A DNA stretch of 8,001 nucleotides, taken from the NCBI GenBank assembly GCA_050486285.1, contig JBJHCZ010000030.1, forward strand, positions 1 through 8,001. The letters are read 5' to 3'. Source of the DNA: JAITWN01 sp050486285. GTDB lineage: Bacteria > Pseudomonadota > Gammaproteobacteria > SZUA-140. The notes under the pieces were generated by a model that was given only the letters and a program-made list of their open reading frames with translations, ran no database searches and was not told the origin of the DNA. Position 1 is the first letter of the stretch. Every line of letters begins with the position of its first letter. A program made the translations under genes and the position numbers. Below, in pieces: positions 5,765 through 8,001 of this stretch.

Positions 5765-7113
5765 GTATCGCGCTGAACGAGATCCGCAATTGCTTCGAGG
5801 GCGCCGTCCCGGCGGTGATCGCGACCTGCGATCCCGACGGGATCCCGAACGTGTCCTATCTGTCGCAGGTCCATTACGTCGACGACACGCACATCGCGCT
5901 GTCGTTCCAGTTCTTCAGCAAGACGCGCGAGAACATCCTCGTCAATCCGCGCGCGACGCTGCAGGTCGTCGATCCCGAAAGCGGCGAGCACTACCGTCTC
6001 GCGATTCGCTACCTGCGCACCGAATCGGAAGGACCGCTGTTCGAATACATGAAGGCGAAGCTCGCCGGCGTCGCCTCGCACAGCGGCATGAGCAAGGTCT
6101 TCGTGCTGCGCGGGGCCGACGTCTACGCGGTCCTCGACGTGCGCTGCGCGAGCGGCCGGGCGCCGGCCATCGCCCGCAATACCCGCACGCGCATGCCCGC
6201 GCTGCGCGCCTGCTCGCAGCGCCTGCTCGGCCACTGCGATCTCGCAAGCCTGCTCGACGATCTGCTCGAGGGCCTCGAGGTTCATTTCGATATCCGACAT
6301 GCGATGGTGCTGATGCACGATCCCGGCGGCGCGCGACTCTACACGGTCGCCAGTCGCGGCTATGATGCCTCGGGCATCGGTTCCGAGATCGCGCTCGGCG
6401 CCGGCGTGATCGGCGTCGCCGCGCAGAAGCGTACGCCGATTCGTATCAGTTACATGACTCACGACTATGCCTACAGCCGCGCCGCGCGCGACAGCCTCGT
6501 CGAAGCCGCCGCCGGCGAACTCGAAACCGGCATTCCCTACCCCGGCCTCGCCGAACCGGGCAGCCAGCTCGCGGTCCCGATCCTGCTCGGCGCGACGCTG
6601 CTCGGCGTGCTCTATGTCGAGAGCGAGCAGGACGTGCGCTTCACCTACGAAGACGAGGATGCGCTGGTCACGCTCGCGGCCCAGCTCGCGCTGGCGCTGC
6701 ACGCCTTGCACGAGAGTGCCGATACGATGGAAGTCGAGGCCGCTGCACGGCCACCGGCGATGCAGCAGGCCGGCAGTGGCGCGGCGATCACGATACGGCG
6801 ATTCCCGCCCAACGACATCGTCTTCATCGGCGACGATTACCTGATCAAGGGCGTTGCCGGCGCGATTTTCTGGATCCTGCTCAGCAACTACCTCTCGCAT
6901 CATCGCACCGAGTTCAGCAACCGGGAGCTGCGACTCGACCCCCGGCTCAGACTGCCGGACATCTCCGACAACCTCGAGGCGCGACTGATCCTGCTGCAGC
7001 GACGCCTCGCGGAACGCTGTGACTTCATGCGCATCGAAAAGACCGGGCGCGGTCGCTTCCATCTGCGGATCGACCGGCCCGTCATGCTCGTCGACGTCCC
7101 GAGCGCCGCCTAG
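5761..7113 (+). CDS. Split-barrel/GAF sensor protein with C-terminal winged-helix-like domain
   Basis: This is a 450-residue multidomain protein. Residues 1-130 form a pyridoxamine-phosphate-oxidase-like split barrel (AVPAVIATCDPDGIPNVSYL, FFSKTRENILVNPRATLQVVD), a flavin-binding fold. Residues about 148-315 form a GAF domain (LLDDLLEGLEVHFDIRHAMVLM, then GVIGVAAQKRTPIRIS, and SQLAVPILLGATLLGVLYVES at its end). After a linker, residues about 341-450 form a helical region ending RIEKTGRGRFHLRIDRP, which looks like a winged-helix domain and suggests DNA binding; this last call is tentative. It probably senses a small molecule or redox state and acts with the overlapping upstream split-barrel protein. 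The ATG overlaps that gene's stop by 4 bases. Its TAG shares CTAG with the converging cytochrome gene. Confidence 0.75.
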   Translation: MSIALNEIRNCFEGAVPAVIATCDPDGIPNVSYLSQVHYVDDTHIALSFQFFSKTRENILVNPRATLQVVDPESGEHYRLAIRYLRTESEGPLFEYMKAKLAGVASHSGMSKVFVLRGADVYAVLDVRCASGRAPAIARNTRTRMPALRACSQRLLGHCDLASLLDDLLEGLEVHFDIRHAMVLMHDPGGARLYTVASRGYDASGIGSEIALGAGVIGVAAQKRTPIRISYMTHDYAYSRAARDSLVEAAAGELETGIPYPGLAEPGSQLAVPILLGATLLGVLYVESEQDVRFTYEDEDALVTLAAQLALALHALHESADTMEVEAAARPPAMQQAGSGAAITIRRFPPNDIVFIGDDYLIKGVAGAIFWILLSNYLSHHRTEFSNRELRLDPRLRLPDISDNLEARLILLQRRLAERCDFMRIEKTGRGRFHLRIDRPVMLVDVPSAA

Positions 7114-7610
7114 CGCATCGCATGTTCGCTGGGGAGATTCTTCGGATACAACTCGATATAGGGCGTCGTGACCGCGATGCCGGGAGCGGCGTAGGCGGGC
7201 TCCCTCGTCCCTTTCGGGCCGAGACTGCGGATGAAATGATAGACCGCGATCAGGTCTTCATCACTCATGTCGCGCAGCACGAACCAAGGCATCGGCGGAC
7301 GCTTCGGCTGGCGCGTCGTCGCGAGCCATTCCGCCTCGGTCAATTGCTGGACGAACAACCGCAGATTGCGCGGATAGGTCGTGCCCCACGGCCCCTGGAA
7401 ACCGACCGGGTTGCCGGTCAGCCAGTCCTCGACCGGCGTCGTGCCGGCGCTCTCCGGAAAGCCCGGTGTGTGGCAGTCATTGCACGCGCCGACCGTCACC
7501 ACATATCGCCCGCGGTCGATACGGTCCTGTTCCGGCGCATCGCCGGCAAGCGCCGGCGACATCATCACGATGACGCCGAACGCCAGTACCCTCATCGCAT
7601 TCGTATTCAT
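7110..7610 (-). CDS. Periplasmic c-type cytochrome, single heme
   Basis: This 166-residue precursor has a Sec signal peptide, residues 1-22 (hydrophobic LAFGVIVMMSPALA, cleavage after A22). Covalent heme attachment is shown by CNDCH (C43, C46, H47), with M107 in PPMPWF the likely distal heme ligand, followed by SDEDLIAVYHFIRSL, the usual C-terminal helix of these cytochromes. The pattern resembles the cytochrome subunits or electron acceptors of periplasmic dehydrogenases, but no partner enzyme lies in the window. GGAGG at 7616-7620 on the minus strand is 5 bases before the ATG. The gene converges on the GAF gene with overlapping stops. Upstream phased repeats (7679-7720) suggest control by a response regulator. 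Confidence 0.88.
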   Translation of the reverse strand: MNTNAMRVLAFGVIVMMSPALAGDAPEQDRIDRGRYVVTVGACNDCHTPGFPESAGTTPVEDWLTGNPVGFQGPWGTTYPRNLRLFVQQLTEAEWLATTRQPKRPPMPWFVLRDMSDEDLIAVYHFIRSLGPKGTREPAYAAPGIAVTTPYIELYPKNLPSEHAMR

Positions 7611-7678
7611 GGCTGCCTCCCTCGTCTGCTTGCCTGAAACCGACGATGAAAGCGTAGCGGGTCGCTGTGCTGCTCGTT

Positions 7679-7720
7679 CCTAAATATTGCCTAAGGATTC
7701 CCTAAATTTTTCTTAATGAC
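7679..7720. promoter_or_regulatory. Four direct repeats in 11-bp phase
   Basis: CCTAA occurs at 7679-7683, 7690-7694 and 7701-7705, and CTTAA at 7712-7716, all at exactly 11-base steps; the first three continue with A/T-rich bases. Eleven-base direct repeats are the usual layout of OmpR/PhoB-family response-regulator sites. On the minus strand they lie just upstream of a possible cytochrome promoter whose weak -10 (TACGCT) would need an activator. They also lie upstream of the plus-strand gene at 7871. The rest of the 7611-7870 gap holds an A/T-rich stretch and the -10-like TATGAT at 7775-7780. Confidence 0.5.
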
Positions 7721-7774
7721 CGCCGGAATCGGTCGAGGATTCTCTATTAAATAAATACAATATTAACAATACGT

Positions 7775-7780
7775 TATGAT
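7775..7780 (+). promoter_or_regulatory. Possible -10 box for the interrupted gene at 7871
   Basis: TATGAT matches five of six bases of the sigma-70 -10 consensus and lies in an A/T-rich stretch about 90 bases before the ATG at 7871. No good -35 box is present at normal spacing, so the promoter would be weak or activator-dependent. Confidence 0.3.
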
Positions 7781-7870
7781 GTACGAATGTGATTGCCGGG
7801 GACATCGAACAGGCGTAGATTGGAAGGCGTGAGGCGTGGTCTCTGTCATGTTGTAAAGGAGGTATACGCC

Positions 7871-7881
7871 ATGTTTGGGCT
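7871..7881 (+). pseudogene. Gene start interrupted by IS insertion
   Basis: A near-perfect ribosome binding site AAAGGAGGT (7855-7863) stands 7 bases before ATG TTT GGG. The IS3-family terminus begins at 7882, after only 11 bases of coding sequence. The frame then runs into the element as meaningless sequence. The likely meaning is that an element inserted directly behind the start codon and silenced a well-translated gene. The gene's identity cannot be told from three codons; its remainder would lie beyond the IS, outside the window. Confidence 0.55.
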
Positions 7882-8001
7882 TGACCCGCTGCGGTGGACA
7901 CTTCATCTTCACAAAAAGGAGGAGTGTTCCCGATGGCAAAGAAGCAGCGGATATACACGCCGGAGTTCCGGCAGCAGATGGTCGAGCTGGTCCGGCTCGG
8001 G
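7882..8001 (+). mobile_element. IS3-family insertion sequence, left end (partial)
   Basis: The sequence TGACCCGCTGCGGTGGACAC (7882-7901) has the TGA...GTGGACAC layout of IS3-type terminal inverted repeats. It is followed by a strong ribosome binding site and orfA. The element runs out of the window to the right. It differs from the IS end at 1-102, so the two do not form a composite transposon of identical ends. Confidence 0.75.
7933..8001 (+). CDS. IS3-family transposase OrfA, N-terminus (partial)
   Basis: The first 23 codons read MAKKQRIYTPEFRQQMVELV then RLG, the standard start of the OrfA helix-turn-helix of IS3-family elements (compare the common opening K-x-R-x-Y/F-T-P-E-F-R). AAGGAGGAG at 7916-7924 gives a strong ribosome binding site 8 bases before the ATG. 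The rest of OrfA and the OrfB integrase are beyond the window. Confidence 0.82.
   Translation, partial: MAKKQRIYTPEFRQQMVELVRLG

Noticed and set aside
5623..7062. Long open frame of 479 codons on the minus strand
   Set aside because: It is antisense to the split-barrel/GAF gene, has an Arg/Glu/Ala-rich shadow composition and no recognisable domain. The plus-strand frame has clear domains and normal codon use.
1..8001. Composite transposon formed by the two flanking IS3-family ends
   Set aside because: The transposase starts and terminal sequences differ, so these are different elements. Their far ends and target duplications are outside the window.

Overview
The window is high-GC bacterial DNA with dense, GC3-rich coding sequence. 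It carries a periplasmic c-type cytochrome, two toxin-antitoxin modules and IS3-family elements. This fits a proteobacterium, probably beta or gamma, but nothing visible fixes the genus. The window is an accessory-looking segment bounded by two different IS3-family insertion sequences. The left one (1-102) is read outward on the minus strand. The right one (from 7882) is read outward on the plus strand and has landed just after the start codon of another gene.

Left part (297-2184): a DUF433-type antitoxin gene and a PIN-like (DUF5615/VapC45-like) toxin gene overlap on the plus strand. Facing them on the minus strand is a classical vapBC pair with a recognisable promoter and palindromic operator. 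The two modules converge on the first copy of a repeat element. Middle part (2640-5044): a minus-strand membrane-anchored protein of unknown function, a plus-strand secreted or membrane-anchored thioredoxin-like protein, and a CPBP (CAAX-type) intramembrane protease. Right part (5258-7610): a two-gene unit made of a small flavin-type split-barrel protein and a split-barrel/GAF/C-terminal-domain protein. A minus-strand cytochrome c gene converges on it, and the two stop codons share one CTAG.

The most striking structure is a family of four elements of about 214 bp (1417-1629, 2451-2664, 4230-4443, 5020-5237). They share long terminal inverted repeats beginning GGGTCGGACCACGG and a second inner pair of inverted arms. 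All four lie in the same orientation, whichever strand the neighbouring genes use. Each sits at or inside the 3' end of at least one gene. In three genes the element itself supplies the stop codon and the last few residues, and in the fourth gap it fills the whole space between one stop codon and the next ribosome binding site. A collapsed 32-bp remnant may lie at 2355-2386. The genes between the copies look like unrelated cassettes separated by the repeats.

Other points: the middle unknown gene seems to have undergone two compensating GC-dinucleotide slips that hide a DxNxDGxxD motif. The thioredoxin-like protein lacks the usual cis-proline. Upstream of the cytochrome gene lie four direct repeats in exact 11-bp phase, a pattern typical of OmpR/PhoB-family binding sites.
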